Of a DNA stretch of 64,000 nucleotides, positions 38,787 to 46,715 are shown in pieces (position 1 is the stretch's first letter; each line of letters begins with the position of its first letter). The stretch comes from Prochlorococcus marinus XMU1405 (GTDB lineage Bacteria; Cyanobacteriota; Cyanobacteriia; PCC-6307; Cyanobiaceae), in the NCBI RefSeq assembly GCF_017696275.1, contig NZ_JAAORF010000002.1, forward strand, positions 248,001-312,000, given 5' to 3'. The position numbers were made by a program, and so were the translations under genes. Below the pieces are notes generated by a model, which made no database searches, was not told the DNA's origin, and was given only the letters and a program-made list of their open reading frames with translations.

Positions 38787-39570
38787 ATTGATTAACCGTA
38801 AATTATTAACCTTATTAAAAGTCCAATATTCAAACATGTTGGAATATAGGGTAGAAATTGCATTATGGGCAATTTCAGGGATTATCCCTTTTTTCATGTT
38901 AAACATTTGGACAAACAATAATCTTAATGAATCCATAAACATTAGTGATGTTATGCTTTCTAGGTATTTCTTAAGTGCTTTTTTTGTAAGACAATTTTCT
39001 GTAGTTTGGGTTGTATTTAGTTTTGAAGAGGATTCTCTAATGGGGAAGGTATCTCCATATTTAATCCAACCCTTAAATCCATTTTTCAGATATTTTGCAC
39101 AACATCTTGCTGAACAAATAACAAGATTTCCTTTCGCACTAATAATCGCATTTTTCTTTTTTATTTTTAATCCAGAAAGTATATGGATACCAAATTTAGG
39201 TATTTTACTATTATCGATAGTATCTACTTTCTTATCCTTCTTGATTCAATTTTTAATTCAGTCAATAGTTGCATGTCTATGTTTCTGGACAGAGAAAGCA
39301 TCATCGATAGAAAGATTGTTATTTATTCCAACTTTATTTCTCTCAGGTCTTTTAGCCCCAATAGTCTCATTCCCCGCATATGTTAAATCATGGATTTATT
39401 TGACTCCTTTTCCATATCTAATTGATTTCCCTGCGAACTTACTGTCAGGTAATGAAACAAATATTAGTGGAGGCTTAAGTATGCAAATTCTATGGATTTT
39501 TTTACTTTTCCCATTATTTAAGAAAATCTGGTCTGAAGGAACGAAAAAATATACAGCAATGGGGTCATGA
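38776..39570 (+). CDS. ABC-2 type exporter permease (COG4587-like)
   Basis: The 264-residue protein has about six hydrophobic helices, an N-terminal QYSNMLEYRVEIALWA segment, and the polar loop DSLMGKVSPYLIQPLNPFFRYFAQHLAEQ that characterises this permease family. It would pair with the following gene to form the membrane pore driven by the upstream ATPase. No extracellular partner or substrate-binding protein is encoded nearby, consistent with export. Start overlaps the ATPase gene. Confidence 0.88.
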   Translation: MISKLINRKLLTLLKVQYSNMLEYRVEIALWAISGIIPFFMLNIWTNNNLNESINISDVMLSRYFLSAFFVRQFSVVWVVFSFEEDSLMGKVSPYLIQPLNPFFRYFAQHLAEQITRFPFALIIAFFFFIFNPESIWIPNLGILLLSIVSTFLSFLIQFLIQSIVACLCFWTEKASSIERLLFIPTLFLSGLLAPIVSFPAYVKSWIYLTPFPYLIDFPANLLSGNETNISGGLSMQILWIFLLFPLFKKIWSEGTKKYTAMGS

Positions 39571-40361
39571 ATTTAAACAAATATTTAAAAGTTTATAAAA
39601 AATTCTTACATACTTCTTTGGCTTCTGAATTGGAGTATAAGACAAATATATTAGTTGATTTAATTACTGCAATTTTAAGTTTAGTAGGAAGTATTTTTCT
39701 ATTATCTATTTTCTTTCAAAATAATGGCTATATTGGAGGGTGGAAATTTGAACAGGCACTAATAATCCAAGCTATTTATACAATTTTGAATGGAATAACA
39801 AATACATGGTTCAATCCTAATCTTACAGAAATAGTTAAACATATAAGAGAAGGAACATTAGACTTCGTACTTTTAAAACCTATTGATAGTCAATTTTTTA
39901 TTTCATTAAAAAAAATAAATCCATCTGGATTTTTAGAAATTATGCTTGGATTTTTCTTGTTGCTCTTCTGCATAAGATTAAATCAAATAAATTTAACTTT
40001 AAGTTTTCTAAGCCTATCCTTGATTACGATAAGCTGCTCGATTAGTATTCTATATAGCCTGTGGTTTTTTATATCTACTACTACTATTTGGTTTGTTAAG
40101 ACTTGGAATGCAATAGAAGTATTGAGATCATTTCTTTATATTGGAAGATTTCCTCTAAATTCATTTTCATTTTCTCTAAGAGTTTTTTTTAGTATTTTCA
40201 TTCCTATTGCTTTTATAACTACAATTCCTTCTGAAGTTTTTCTAGGACTTTCTCAATTGTGGAAAATATTGCTTGAAGTTATTGTTGCTTCAGTATTCCT
40301 TATAACTTCAAGAAAGTTCTGGTTATTCGCATTAAAGTTCTATTCATCAGCATCTAGCTAA
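39567..40361 (+). CDS. ABC-2 type exporter permease (COG3694-like)
   Basis: The 264-residue second permease begins in the stop of the first (ATGA) and has six predicted helices. SLASELEYKTNILVDL and REGTLDFVLLKPIDSQFF are the recognisable loops of the ABC2_membrane_6 family. With its neighbours it forms an ATPase-permease-permease exporter in the cytoplasmic membrane. It is convergent with a small hypothetical gene, stops three bases apart. Confidence 0.88.
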   Translation: MNLNKYLKVYKKFLHTSLASELEYKTNILVDLITAILSLVGSIFLLSIFFQNNGYIGGWKFEQALIIQAIYTILNGITNTWFNPNLTEIVKHIREGTLDFVLLKPIDSQFFISLKKINPSGFLEIMLGFFLLLFCIRLNQINLTLSFLSLSLITISCSISILYSLWFFISTTTIWFVKTWNAIEVLRSFLYIGRFPLNSFSFSLRVFFSIFIPIAFITTIPSEVFLGLSQLWKILLEVIVASVFLITSRKFWLFALKFYSSASS

Positions 40362-40364
40362 CTA

Positions 40365-40631
40365 TTATTTAATAACCTCCCTGCAAAATTCCCAAATTTG
40401 TTGTTTACTTTTCAGATTAGATAGCCTAGACAAGTTCTTAAAATGAGGTTTAGATTTTTCAACAGATAAAAGCCTACAGTTGTATTCGATTTTATGATTT
40501 CTAGATATGATTCCTAATTTATGTGCTAAATCACCAAGGATTATTATTAAAGTGATTAAAAAAACTAAACCGAAAAATTGTGAAATTGATTTTGAATAAT
40601 TTTCATTTTTAGTTCTTAATTCAAACTTCAT
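40365..40631 (-). CDS. Hypothetical single-helix protein
   Basis: The 88-residue product starts MKFELRTKNENYSKSISQFFGL, has one hydrophobic helix (about residues 20-37, FFGLVFLITLIIILGDLA), then a basic region with NHKIEYNCRLLSVEKSK. Its start overlaps the stop of the upstream gene by one base (TAATG), an arrangement typical of coupled translation. I do not recognise the family. Confidence 0.6.
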   Translation of the reverse strand: MKFELRTKNENYSKSISQFFGLVFLITLIIILGDLAHKLGIISRNHKIEYNCRLLSVEKSKPHFKNLSRLSNLKSKQQIWEFCREVIK

Positions 40632-40858
40632 TACTTAACTATATGCTGAGGGCATTTGATTGCAGCAATAGCGACAGCCGTAACTTTAAAATTTTCTGAC
40701 TTCTCAATAACCTTTTTAACCTCCAATGGTCCAAATTTATTGCTTGCATCACTATAGGAAAGAAGTAAAGATTTATAGTTATCATGACCTAAATTTCTAT
40801 ACTCACAAAAATTATCCCCAACATAATTTAAAAGAGTTAGTAAAGTTAATTCAATCAT
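40631..40858 (-). CDS. Hypothetical small soluble protein
   Basis: A 75-residue protein with YVGDNFCEYRNLGHDNYKSLLLSY and VTAVAIAAIKCPQHIVK; soluble, with two or three helices and two cysteines. It is coupled by a one-base stop/start overlap to the downstream membrane protein. It resembles short cyanobacterial proteins of unknown role, but I cannot name a family. Confidence 0.6.
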   Translation of the reverse strand: MIELTLLTLLNYVGDNFCEYRNLGHDNYKSLLLSYSDASNKFGPLEVKKVIEKSENFKVTAVAIAAIKCPQHIVK

Positions 40859-41030
40859 TAAAGCTTTTAACTAGCAAAGTTCTTACGAATGATACTGTGC
40901 AGGACATTTTTAACAAGTAAATTACCCAAAAACATTTGAAATTATAAAATAGGATTTTTGCTCATAAACTTAAAAATTACAAAATTTTTTTTAGAATTTT
41001 AAATTTTCATATAAGAAAATCATTAAAGCA

Positions 41031-41153
41031 CTATCTGTAGTGTATTGAAAAGATTAAGTTTGCGCTACAGGTAGGGGGTTGCATTTTTCGAGAAATTGGT
41101 TTAAAAATAAGATTCCCCATCACCCGGCCCCACATATGTGAGGCCTTTTTTTT
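41031..41153 (+). ncRNA. Candidate stand-alone small RNA
   Basis: The 445-base gap between 40859 and 41303 contains no convincing gene but holds a structured element. CTATCTGTAG (41031-41040) can pair over ten positions, one a G-U wobble, with CTACAGGTAG (41065-41074). A GGGG run just after can pair with CCCC near 41115, and the element ends in a GC-rich hairpin with eight T. Local GC is clearly above the surroundings. It does not match tmRNA, 4.5S, 6S or RNase P hallmarks I know. The flanking genes are on the minus strand, so it is not an mRNA leader of a plus-strand neighbour. The rest of the gap shows nothing recognisable. Confidence 0.55.
41126..41153 (+). terminator. Intrinsic terminator of the candidate small RNA
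   Basis: GGCC-C-CAC-ATAT-GTG-A-GGCC forms a stem with one internal mismatch, followed by eight T (41146-41153). It is one of the strongest terminators in the window and does not follow a plus-strand protein gene. Confidence 0.8.
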
Positions 41154-41303
41154 GGTTTTTAAATAAAGTCTAAAAGTATTATTAAATAAAATGAGTAATT
41201 CATTAACCTCTTTGATGACGAATAAAGATAATAAATAATTTTTTTTTATTTTTAATCCTGCTTTAGAATTTTTACCAAAATGTATTACTAACCTCCAATA
41301 ATT

Positions 41304-42116
41304 TTATAAAAAGCTTTTTATAGATTTAATCAATAAGCTAATACCAACCAAAATACAAACTGTTATAAAAGTTTTCTTAATAAGTATATTTCCATTTAAT
41401 TTTGAGAGGTGAGCTCCGAAGAATCCTCCTGTAAAGGAACCAATTATTAAAACTATCAATAAATTTAATGGAACCGATCCTATTCTTGACAGATATACTG
41501 CTCCGACAAAATTCCAAAAAATCCCAACAGTAAAAAATGTCATACTTATGGCTCGAAGAAAATCCATTTCAAAAGTTTTTATTAATAGTATTGTTACAAG
41601 CAACCCAGTTCCTGAAGAGATAGAGCCATTTAATATACCTATAAGAAAAATAAAAATTAAAAATCTAATTTTATGAACAAAATTAAGCTGTTTATCACCA
41701 GATGACAACCCTAAATCTGGTTTAAGGAATGAGTAAACAGCTAATAATATGGATATTATTCCTAAAATTAAGTACAAATACTTTTCTGATATATATTCAA
41801 CTACAGAAGCCCCAATAATTACTCCTGGTAATCCAAAAATTAAAATTTGCCAAGCAATACTTATATCATTACCTAAAGACTTGTAATTTCTTAAGGAACC
41901 CCCTATTCCTAGTGCTACTGTTGCTAATTTATGACTAGCCAGAGCCTGATAATAAGGAACTCCAGATAAAATTAATGCAGGCAATTGCAATAATCCTGCT
42001 CCTCCTCCAGAAATCGCTGAGAACGTATTAGAAAAAAATGATATCAAAAAGATATAAATACTTTTAAATAAAGAATGATCAAAATTTCCAAATAATATTG
42101 TTAATAAATAAAGCAT
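41304..42116 (-). CDS. TauE/SafE-family permease (sulfite exporter family)
   Basis: The 270-residue protein has about eight hydrophobic helices and the family pattern SAISGGGAGLLQLPALILSG near residues 35-55 and its repeat NGSISSGTGLLVTILL and GGFFGAHLSKLNG in the second half. TauE/SafE proteins export sulfite, organosulfonates or organic anions, or import substrates; direction is not predictable. It is divergent from the HNH gene, with 142 bases between. Confidence 0.88.
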   Translation of the reverse strand: MLYLLTILFGNFDHSLFKSIYIFLISFFSNTFSAISGGGAGLLQLPALILSGVPYYQALASHKLATVALGIGGSLRNYKSLGNDISIAWQILIFGLPGVIIGASVVEYISEKYLYLILGIISILLAVYSFLKPDLGLSSGDKQLNFVHKIRFLIFIFLIGILNGSISSGTGLLVTILLIKTFEMDFLRAISMTFFTVGIFWNFVGAVYLSRIGSVPLNLLIVLIIGSFTGGFFGAHLSKLNGNILIKKTFITVCILVGISLLIKSIKSFL

Positions 42117-42258
42117 TAACTATAAATTGCCCTTTGTATTAATAAATAAAAATTCTTCTTTTCGTAAGAAACATTTGTTTTAAGAAGTCTTATCTTATCT
42201 TTTTCAATCATACTTTAAAAAAAACTGTTATTATTTAGAAAAAATTATCAAGAATTTT

Positions 42259-42606
42259 ATGCATAAACAAGATGCAATTTATCTTGATCAGTTTTGTCCA
42301 AAGATAAGTAATAAAAGTTGGAGAGAGTCACTTAATAAAGTTACTAATTTTAAATGTATTTATTGCGGTAAACCATCAGAATCACTTGATCACCTACATC
42401 CATTGTCAAAAGGCGGTATAAGCAGTACAAGTAATTGCGTCCCATGTTGTTTGTCATGTAATGGTAAGAAATCTGATTCGGAAGTTCTTAGTTGGTACAG
42501 GAAACAAAATTTTTATGATCCTCGAAGGGCTATGGCGATACGAGCATGGTTTAATGATGATTTAAAACTAGCTTCAGTTCTTTTGAACTACTTAAATAAA
42601 AAATGA
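42259..42606 (+). CDS. HNH endonuclease domain protein
   Basis: A 115-residue protein with CIYCGKPSESLDHLHPLSKGG, NCVPCCLSCNGKKSD: two CxxC zinc pairs bracketing the DH of an HNH motif, followed by DPRRAMAIRAWF. This compact layout is the cyanobacterial HNH family often found as a single chromosomal gene. DNA cleavage activity is expected from the motif but no partner, inhibitor or mobile element is visible nearby, so a repair or unknown housekeeping role is as likely as a selfish one. Confidence 0.88.
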   Translation: MHKQDAIYLDQFCPKISNKSWRESLNKVTNFKCIYCGKPSESLDHLHPLSKGGISSTSNCVPCCLSCNGKKSDSEVLSWYRKQNFYDPRRAMAIRAWFNDDLKLASVLLNYLNKK

Positions 42607-42689
42607 AATAAAAAATTTATTTAGCTTCTAAATTATTTAATGTATGGTTGAATAGATTCCTTATATTATAGTGAGTAATGATTTTCTAC

Positions 42690-42881
42690 TTAGATTATTC
42701 TTTTTCGGTCTGAATTTATTTTATTCCTAAAAATCGTGATATTAGAGTAATCATCTCTCCACATTATTGGCGAATCTATAACCTTTCTCTCGGGAGACTT
42801 TACTGAAAAAATCAAACCAAATACAAAAAGAATAGTAACCAAAATTATAGTCAATACTAATTTGTCTGAAATATTATTCAT
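42690..42881 (-). CDS. Hypothetical small membrane-anchored protein
   Basis: The 63-residue product starts MNNISDKLVLTIILVTILFVF, one membrane helix near residues 8-27, followed by a basic, polar tail ending NKINSDRKRII. It lies 9 bases downstream of the secreted protein gene on the same strand, so the two may be co-expressed. No family recognised. Confidence 0.5.
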   Translation of the reverse strand: MNNISDKLVLTIILVTILFVFGLIFSVKSPERKVIDSPIMWRDDYSNITIFRNKINSDRKRII

Positions 42882-42890
42882 TAACCTAGT

Positions 42891-43292
42891 CTATCTTGAA
42901 AAATTTTTGTCAGGAGTTGTTTTTTCGTAAATTTCTAAAAAATATGATTTAAAATAATCAACTCCCTCCTTTCCAATTAATCCAAATGACCATCCACAAT
43001 CATTTATTACTTGCGATGAAATTTGATAAGCCAAGTCACTTTTCTCAATCCATTTTTTCTGTGGATTGTAAGAGAAAGATATAATATTTTCAGTTTTTAC
43101 AATAGCTGATTTCATTGCTTCATCTTTAGAAAAACCATTTTGAATAGCATTGCAATATTTCTTAGAGAAATTATTAGAGATCCTATTTTGTAGCAAACTT
43201 ACACTAGGATCAGAGGTGTCAAAAGATAAGCCTATTGCAGGTTTTAATTGGAAAATTATAAATAAAAGTAAGCCAAAAAAGAATTTATGCAA
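42891..43292 (-). CDS. Secreted two-cysteine protein, paralogue of the one at 62.0 kb
   Basis: The 133-residue protein has an N-terminal signal peptide (MHKFFFGLLLFIIFQLKPAIG), then NFSKKYCNAIQNGFSKDEAM and a second cysteine in VINDCGWSFG. The spacing and surrounding residues resemble the protein at 62035-62427 (RFAKVFCDAKREGLDSDFA and IIDNCGEF). I infer a small periplasmic or lumenal helical protein stabilised by a disulfide. Function unknown. A membrane-anchored microprotein follows 9 bases downstream. Confidence 0.68.
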   Translation of the reverse strand: MHKFFFGLLLFIIFQLKPAIGLSFDTSDPSVSLLQNRISNNFSKKYCNAIQNGFSKDEAMKSAIVKTENIISFSYNPQKKWIEKSDLAYQISSQVINDCGWSFGLIGKEGVDYFKSYFLEIYEKTTPDKNFSR

Positions 43293-43444
43293 CGGCTATT
43301 AATCAATACTTTATAAATAATATATTAATATTTTAAATTTGTCTTTTCAATTAAATCTGATAATTATTAAAAGCAAATTAAATTTCAATTTATTAAAAAT
43401 TAAAAGTATTGCGATAAGTTCAGTAATAATAGTCAGAGGTTTAT

Positions 43445-43678
43445 TTGACTACTTATATGTACGAATCATTGATGACATTGCTATTTTTTCCTGATTGGAC
43501 AAACGGACTACCCTCAGATTTCTTAATTCTTCATTTTTTTGTAGGAGCTGTTATTTTCCCATTCAACATGATTCATGCTAAAGCAAGAAAAATTGACAGT
43601 CAAAACCCACAGGAAGCAGCAAGTGGGTATAAAAATTCAGACAATTCTACATTTTTTGGATACGAAGAAATCAATTAG
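43445..43678 (+). CDS. Hypothetical small membrane protein
   Basis: The 77-residue frame starts at a TTG (43445), which lies five bases after an AGAGG ribosome-binding sequence; an ATG four codons in is the alternative. It encodes YESLMTLLFFPDWTNGLPSDF, a hydrophobic helix (about residues 27-41), and a polar tail. I see no known family. It and the next gene form a short plus-strand pair of small membrane proteins. Confidence 0.5.
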   Translation: MTTYMYESLMTLLFFPDWTNGLPSDFLILHFFVGAVIFPFNMIHAKARKIDSQNPQEAASGYKNSDNSTFFGYEEIN

Positions 43679-43708
43679 ATTTCCATAAAATTTCTTTGAG
43701 TAATAAGT

Positions 43709-43939
43709 ATGTTGATGATAATATTCCTAAATACATCTTTAGATCTCAAAATTTTTAGTCCAAGTGAACCTATAGGAATATTGATTATTTTCTTAGGATT
43801 AATATTTTCTGGTATGATTTTTTATATTATTTATGCAGTAAGTACAAATAAAGAATCACTGGAAGATAAAAAAATAAGATCTAAAAAGGAATACCTTCAA
43901 AAAGAGAAAATAGGAAAATTATTTCCTAAGAAAAAATGA
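43709..43939 (+). CDS. Hypothetical small membrane protein
   Basis: A 76-residue protein with a hydrophobic N-terminus, a second helix (about residues 22-44, IGILIIFLGLIFSGMIFYIIYAV) and a strongly basic, Lys-rich C-terminus ending KLFPKKK. This predicts a short membrane anchor with a cytosolic basic tail. It follows the previous small gene by 30 bases. Function unknown. Confidence 0.5.
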   Translation: MLMIIFLNTSLDLKIFSPSEPIGILIIFLGLIFSGMIFYIIYAVSTNKESLEDKKIRSKKEYLQKEKIGKLFPKKK

Positions 43940-44089
43940 ATTTAATTGTTTTAATACTATAAAGATATTTATTTATATTATTTATGATCAAATCAGTAGG
44001 ATCCAAAAACATAAGTTTTAGCTCTCTTAAATCAAACATATCCTAAAACTTTATATTAACAACTAAATTTTTATTACGAGGAGTTTATA

Positions 44090-44158
44090 TTGTTAATTGA
44101 ACAGCAAAATTATTTTCATATCAAGCAAAAAATGTTAAAAATGGAAAAAAAGATTTGA
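44090..44158 (+). CDS. Possible 22-residue upstream peptide
   Basis: A GAGGAG ribosome-binding sequence lies seven bases before a TTG at 44090, which opens a frame of 22 codons (MLIEQQNYFHIKQKMLKMEKK, ending I). It ends five bases before the TTG of the next gene. The spacing makes translation plausible, and it could regulate or couple translation of the downstream gene. The coding evidence is otherwise nil. Confidence 0.3.
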   Translation: MLIEQQNYFHIKQKMLKMEKKI

Positions 44159-44162
44159 AATC

Positions 44163-44666
44163 TTGGAGAATTCACCTCAATATCTATTTCTTGCTAGTGG
44201 AGTCAATAATGGAGAAGGGTTTTGGCTTGTAGGAATAAAAAATTGCGATGAAAATATTCTTGAGGATAAAAATCTTTTAGATTGCCATAGAAAAGAATTA
44301 ATGGGTAATGAATCTGCAAAAGATATTCTTTTGGCTATTAATTTAAACATAAATAATTTATTAAATGAACTAAGAAACAAGAATTATTTAATTGAAAGAC
44401 CTTCAGTGGGGATTTCATTTGATATCCCTTTAGAAATATTGGAAAATATTTTTGATTTTTGGTTAGATATTTATAAAAATCAAGAAGCCTGGGAAGCTTG
44501 TCTAGGTCTTCTTAAAGTTAGGAAAAGAATTCCCCTAACAAACCTAATTGAATACAAGAGTTTAAAGGGTAACTCTAAAAAATGGGCTTTAAAAATTGAA
44601 ACGTTACATACTTATGTTCCTTCTTCTCCTAGAATTGAAAAATCAAATGATCCAATGTGGGAATAA
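44163..44666 (+). CDS. Hypothetical cytosolic protein
   Basis: This 167-residue protein starts at a TTG (44163) because no in-frame ATG or GTG lies between the upstream stop and the conserved-looking YLFLASGVNNGEGFWLVG. It is soluble, with helices around ESAKDILLAINLNINNLLNELR and a C-terminal region IPLTNLIEYKSLKGNSKKWALKIE. I do not recognise a family. It is followed by small genes and the phosphoribosyltransferase, all on one strand, which may form a transcript. Confidence 0.58.
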   Translation: MENSPQYLFLASGVNNGEGFWLVGIKNCDENILEDKNLLDCHRKELMGNESAKDILLAINLNINNLLNELRNKNYLIERPSVGISFDIPLEILENIFDFWLDIYKNQEAWEACLGLLKVRKRIPLTNLIEYKSLKGNSKKWALKIETLHTYVPSSPRIEKSNDPMWE

Positions 44667-44740
44667 TTTTATCTTTAAATACTCAAAATATTTACTTCAT
44701 TGGATATTTAAGTAAAAATAAAATTACTAATAATTTAAAA

Positions 44741-44926
44741 ATGAATAAACCATATTCTTTTAGTATCGATCAAATGAACGGGATAGTCGAGGATACATAC
44801 GCCAAGATAATAAATGAATGTGAAAATTTAAAAAAAAATACTAATTGTCCAAATGAGCAAGTAGTAGCACTTTTAAGTGTAATTGCTTCAAATTACGCTA
44901 CTACAAAAGTAAAAAACGAAAATTAA
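44741..44926 (+). CDS. Hypothetical small helical protein
   Basis: The ATG at 44741 gives a 61-residue protein, MNKPYSFSIDQMNGIVEDTYAKI, mostly alpha-helical with two cysteines. Longer in-frame starts upstream overlap the preceding gene and are less likely. It ends one base before the phosphoribosyltransferase gene, implying coupling. It is soluble, with no family recognised. Confidence 0.5.
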   Translation: MNKPYSFSIDQMNGIVEDTYAKIINECENLKKNTNCPNEQVVALLSVIASNYATTKVKNEN

Positions 44927-44927
44927 G

Positions 44928-45323
44928 ATGGTAAGTTATTTTACTTGGAGCGAATTTGATAAGAGCGTAGAACAAATAGCTAATAAATGTAGGTTTAAGG
45001 AATTTTCTGGAATATATGGAGTTCCTCGTGGCGGATTATGTCTTGCTGTAGCACTAAGCCATAAATTAAAAATTGAATTAATTTCAGAACCAATAAAGAA
45101 TTCACTAATAGTAGATGATGTTTATGAAACAGGCATAACTTTGACGAACTTCAAGAATATTGAAGGAGCAATGTTTTTTGTATTATTTAGTAAGATCAAA
45201 CCTATATGGTGGAATACAGTGCATATATCAAAAAAAAGCCAATGGATTGTTTTCCCTTGGGAAAATACTTTAAATACAAAAAGTGACCGCGAAGAGTACA
45301 TCAAAAAAAGAGGTTTAAGTTGA
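44928..45323 (+). CDS. Phosphoribosyltransferase-like protein
   Basis: The 131-residue protein has an N-terminal IYGVPRGGLCLAVAL loop and the PRPP-binding signature SLIVDDVYETGITL with its two acidic residues, as in type I phosphoribosyltransferases, though it is shorter than most (160-200 residues). It probably works on a nucleobase with PRPP in the cytosol. The next gene, a nucleoside deoxyribosyltransferase, overlaps its end by four bases. A shared role in nucleobase/nucleoside salvage or damaged-nucleotide removal is inferred from that pairing. Confidence 0.82.
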   Translation: MVSYFTWSEFDKSVEQIANKCRFKEFSGIYGVPRGGLCLAVALSHKLKIELISEPIKNSLIVDDVYETGITLTNFKNIEGAMFFVLFSKIKPIWWNTVHISKKSQWIVFPWENTLNTKSDREEYIKKRGLS

Positions 45324-45778
45324 GAAAAAAATTATATTTGGCTAATCCATATGGATTTTCAAAACAAACTAAAACCCTCTTAAATGAATTTATTGAAATC
45401 TTCAATGATTTAAATGTAGAAGTATTTGAACCTTTTGAGAGAGCAAAACCATTAATGCAACAAGAAAGTGAGTGGGCATATCAGGTTGCAAGAAGTAATT
45501 TCCATGATTTAAAAGAATGTGATTGTATTTTTGCGATTGTTAATGGAAATCCACCAGATGAAGGGGTAATGATTGAATTAGGTATAGCAATTGCTTTAAA
45601 AAAGGAAATCTTTTTATTCAGGGATGATTTTAGAAATTGTGCTGATAGCAATCAATACCCATTAAACCTAATGTTATTTCTTGGACTGCCTAAAGATAAT
45701 TGGGAAAAATATTATTTTGAATCATTACAAGATATAAAAAGTAATAAAAAAAGATTTGTGGAGTGGGCTGAAAATTAG
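45320..45778 (+). CDS. Nucleoside 2-deoxyribosyltransferase-like protein
   Basis: The 152-residue protein starts at TTG (45320) overlapping the phosphoribosyltransferase stop. It has the family N-terminus KKLYLANPYGFS, the DCDCIFAIV-like ECDCIFAIVNG segment and PDEGVMIELGIAIALKK, which carries the conserved Glu nucleophile of PF05014 enzymes. These cleave or swap the base of deoxynucleosides or deoxynucleotides; some family members are DNPH1/Rcl-like hydrolases. Which base is handled is not readable. Confidence 0.85.
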   Translation: MRKKLYLANPYGFSKQTKTLLNEFIEIFNDLNVEVFEPFERAKPLMQQESEWAYQVARSNFHDLKECDCIFAIVNGNPPDEGVMIELGIAIALKKEIFLFRDDFRNCADSNQYPLNLMLFLGLPKDNWEKYYFESLQDIKSNKKRFVEWAEN

Positions 45779-45862
45779 AAAATAAACAATCATCCCACAA
45801 GTAGAACTTTAAATTTTAAATGTATCTGTTAAAGTGCTAGAATAATATTTATTTATAAAATT

Positions 45863-46039
45863 TTGACACAAGTTACAGTAGGAGAGAATGAGGGAATTGA
45901 ATCTGCCCTTAGAAGATTTAAGAGACAAGTTTCTAAGTCTGGAATCTTTGCAGATTTAAAAAGACTTAGACATCATGAAACCCCTATTGAAAAATACAAA
46001 AGAAAGTTGCAACAGAGAAGAAAAGCAAGAAGAAGATAA
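45863..46039 (+). CDS. rpsU: 30S ribosomal protein S21
   Basis: A TTG-started frame of 58 residues reads [20 protein letters not shown], then [18 protein letters not shown] and a basic tail, which is bS21. This small-subunit protein lies near the anti-Shine-Dalgarno region and helps initiation. It stands alone, with about 85 bases upstream of it free of genes. It is easily missed because of its size and non-ATG start. Confidence 0.93.
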
Positions 46040-46115
46040 TCTGATACAACTTATAAAGTATTTGCAAATCATTAATATTATTAATTTTAAGAGAGATTTT
46101 AAATAAAAAATTTAA

Positions 46116-46448
46116 CTATTTTAGCTTTTTTAGCTTCTTAACAAGATTTATTCCTACTCCTGACACAGCAAGAAGATCTTTTTCATCAGCAGCAATAACT
46201 GCCTTAGTTGTTTTAAATCCAGCCTCATACAAAGCTTTTGCGGATTTCGCTCCAACACCTGGAAGTGAGGTTAAAGTTTCAATATTTTTCTTAGAATTAA
46301 CGACTTTAGCTTTGGTTTTGGTTTTTGTTTTGGTTTTTGAAGTTTTTGCAGACTTAGCTGCTTTTTTTTCTTTCTTTAAAGGAGTTTCAGTGGTTACTGC
46401 ACTTTTAAATAGAATTGATTTTAGTTTGCTTAGAAATTTAGAAATCAT
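46116..46448 (-). CDS. Helix-hairpin-helix protein with Lys-rich linker
   Basis: The 110-residue protein has a short hydrophobic N-terminus, a Lys/Thr-rich repetitive linker (about residues 25-50, SKTKTKTKTKAKV), and a C-terminal helix-hairpin-helix pair: LTSLPGVGAKSAKALYEAGF and DLLAVSGVGINLVKKLKKLK. HhH motifs bind DNA backbones; similar two-motif modules occur in DNA-processing and ribosome-associated proteins. I infer a DNA- or RNA-binding role. The 267 bases between this gene and the kinase-like gene show no convincing feature. Confidence 0.78.
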   Translation of the reverse strand: MISKFLSKLKSILFKSAVTTETPLKKEKKAAKSAKTSKTKTKTKTKAKVVNSKKNIETLTSLPGVGAKSAKALYEAGFKTTKAVIAADEKDLLAVSGVGINLVKKLKKLK

Positions 46449-46715
46449 TGCAATATATAAGTAATAAAATTAGCTCTTCAATTTAATATAATATCAAATT
46501 CCAGGGGAATTAATAATAAAAAATAGCTAATTGAATAGAAATAATTTATTTACAATCATATAAAGACACAGATTTAATATTTATGCAAGCTTACAAGCCA
46601 TTGCAAGGTGTTTAAAATTAGTCTAATAACTATAAAAAAGAAAAAATGTACTCCCAAAAAATAAAAGTATTTATTATTAGTAAAGTTAAAATCTTAATAA
46701 AGAGCAGATAATAAA

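Noticed and set aside
40726-40920. Plus-strand 64-residue frame over the small minus-strand gene at 40.6-40.9 kb
   Set aside because: Composition is irregular, and the opposite frame has a coupled start/stop with its neighbour.
41154-41303. Short frame (MSNSLTSLM...) after the small RNA terminator
   Set aside because: Only 15 codons, no ribosome-binding site, no helix or motif; treated as empty.
46449-46715. Possible 21-residue frame (MYSQKIKVF...) in the gap before the kinase-like gene
   Set aside because: No ribosome-binding site, atypical composition, and the same length occurs by chance in this AT-rich DNA.
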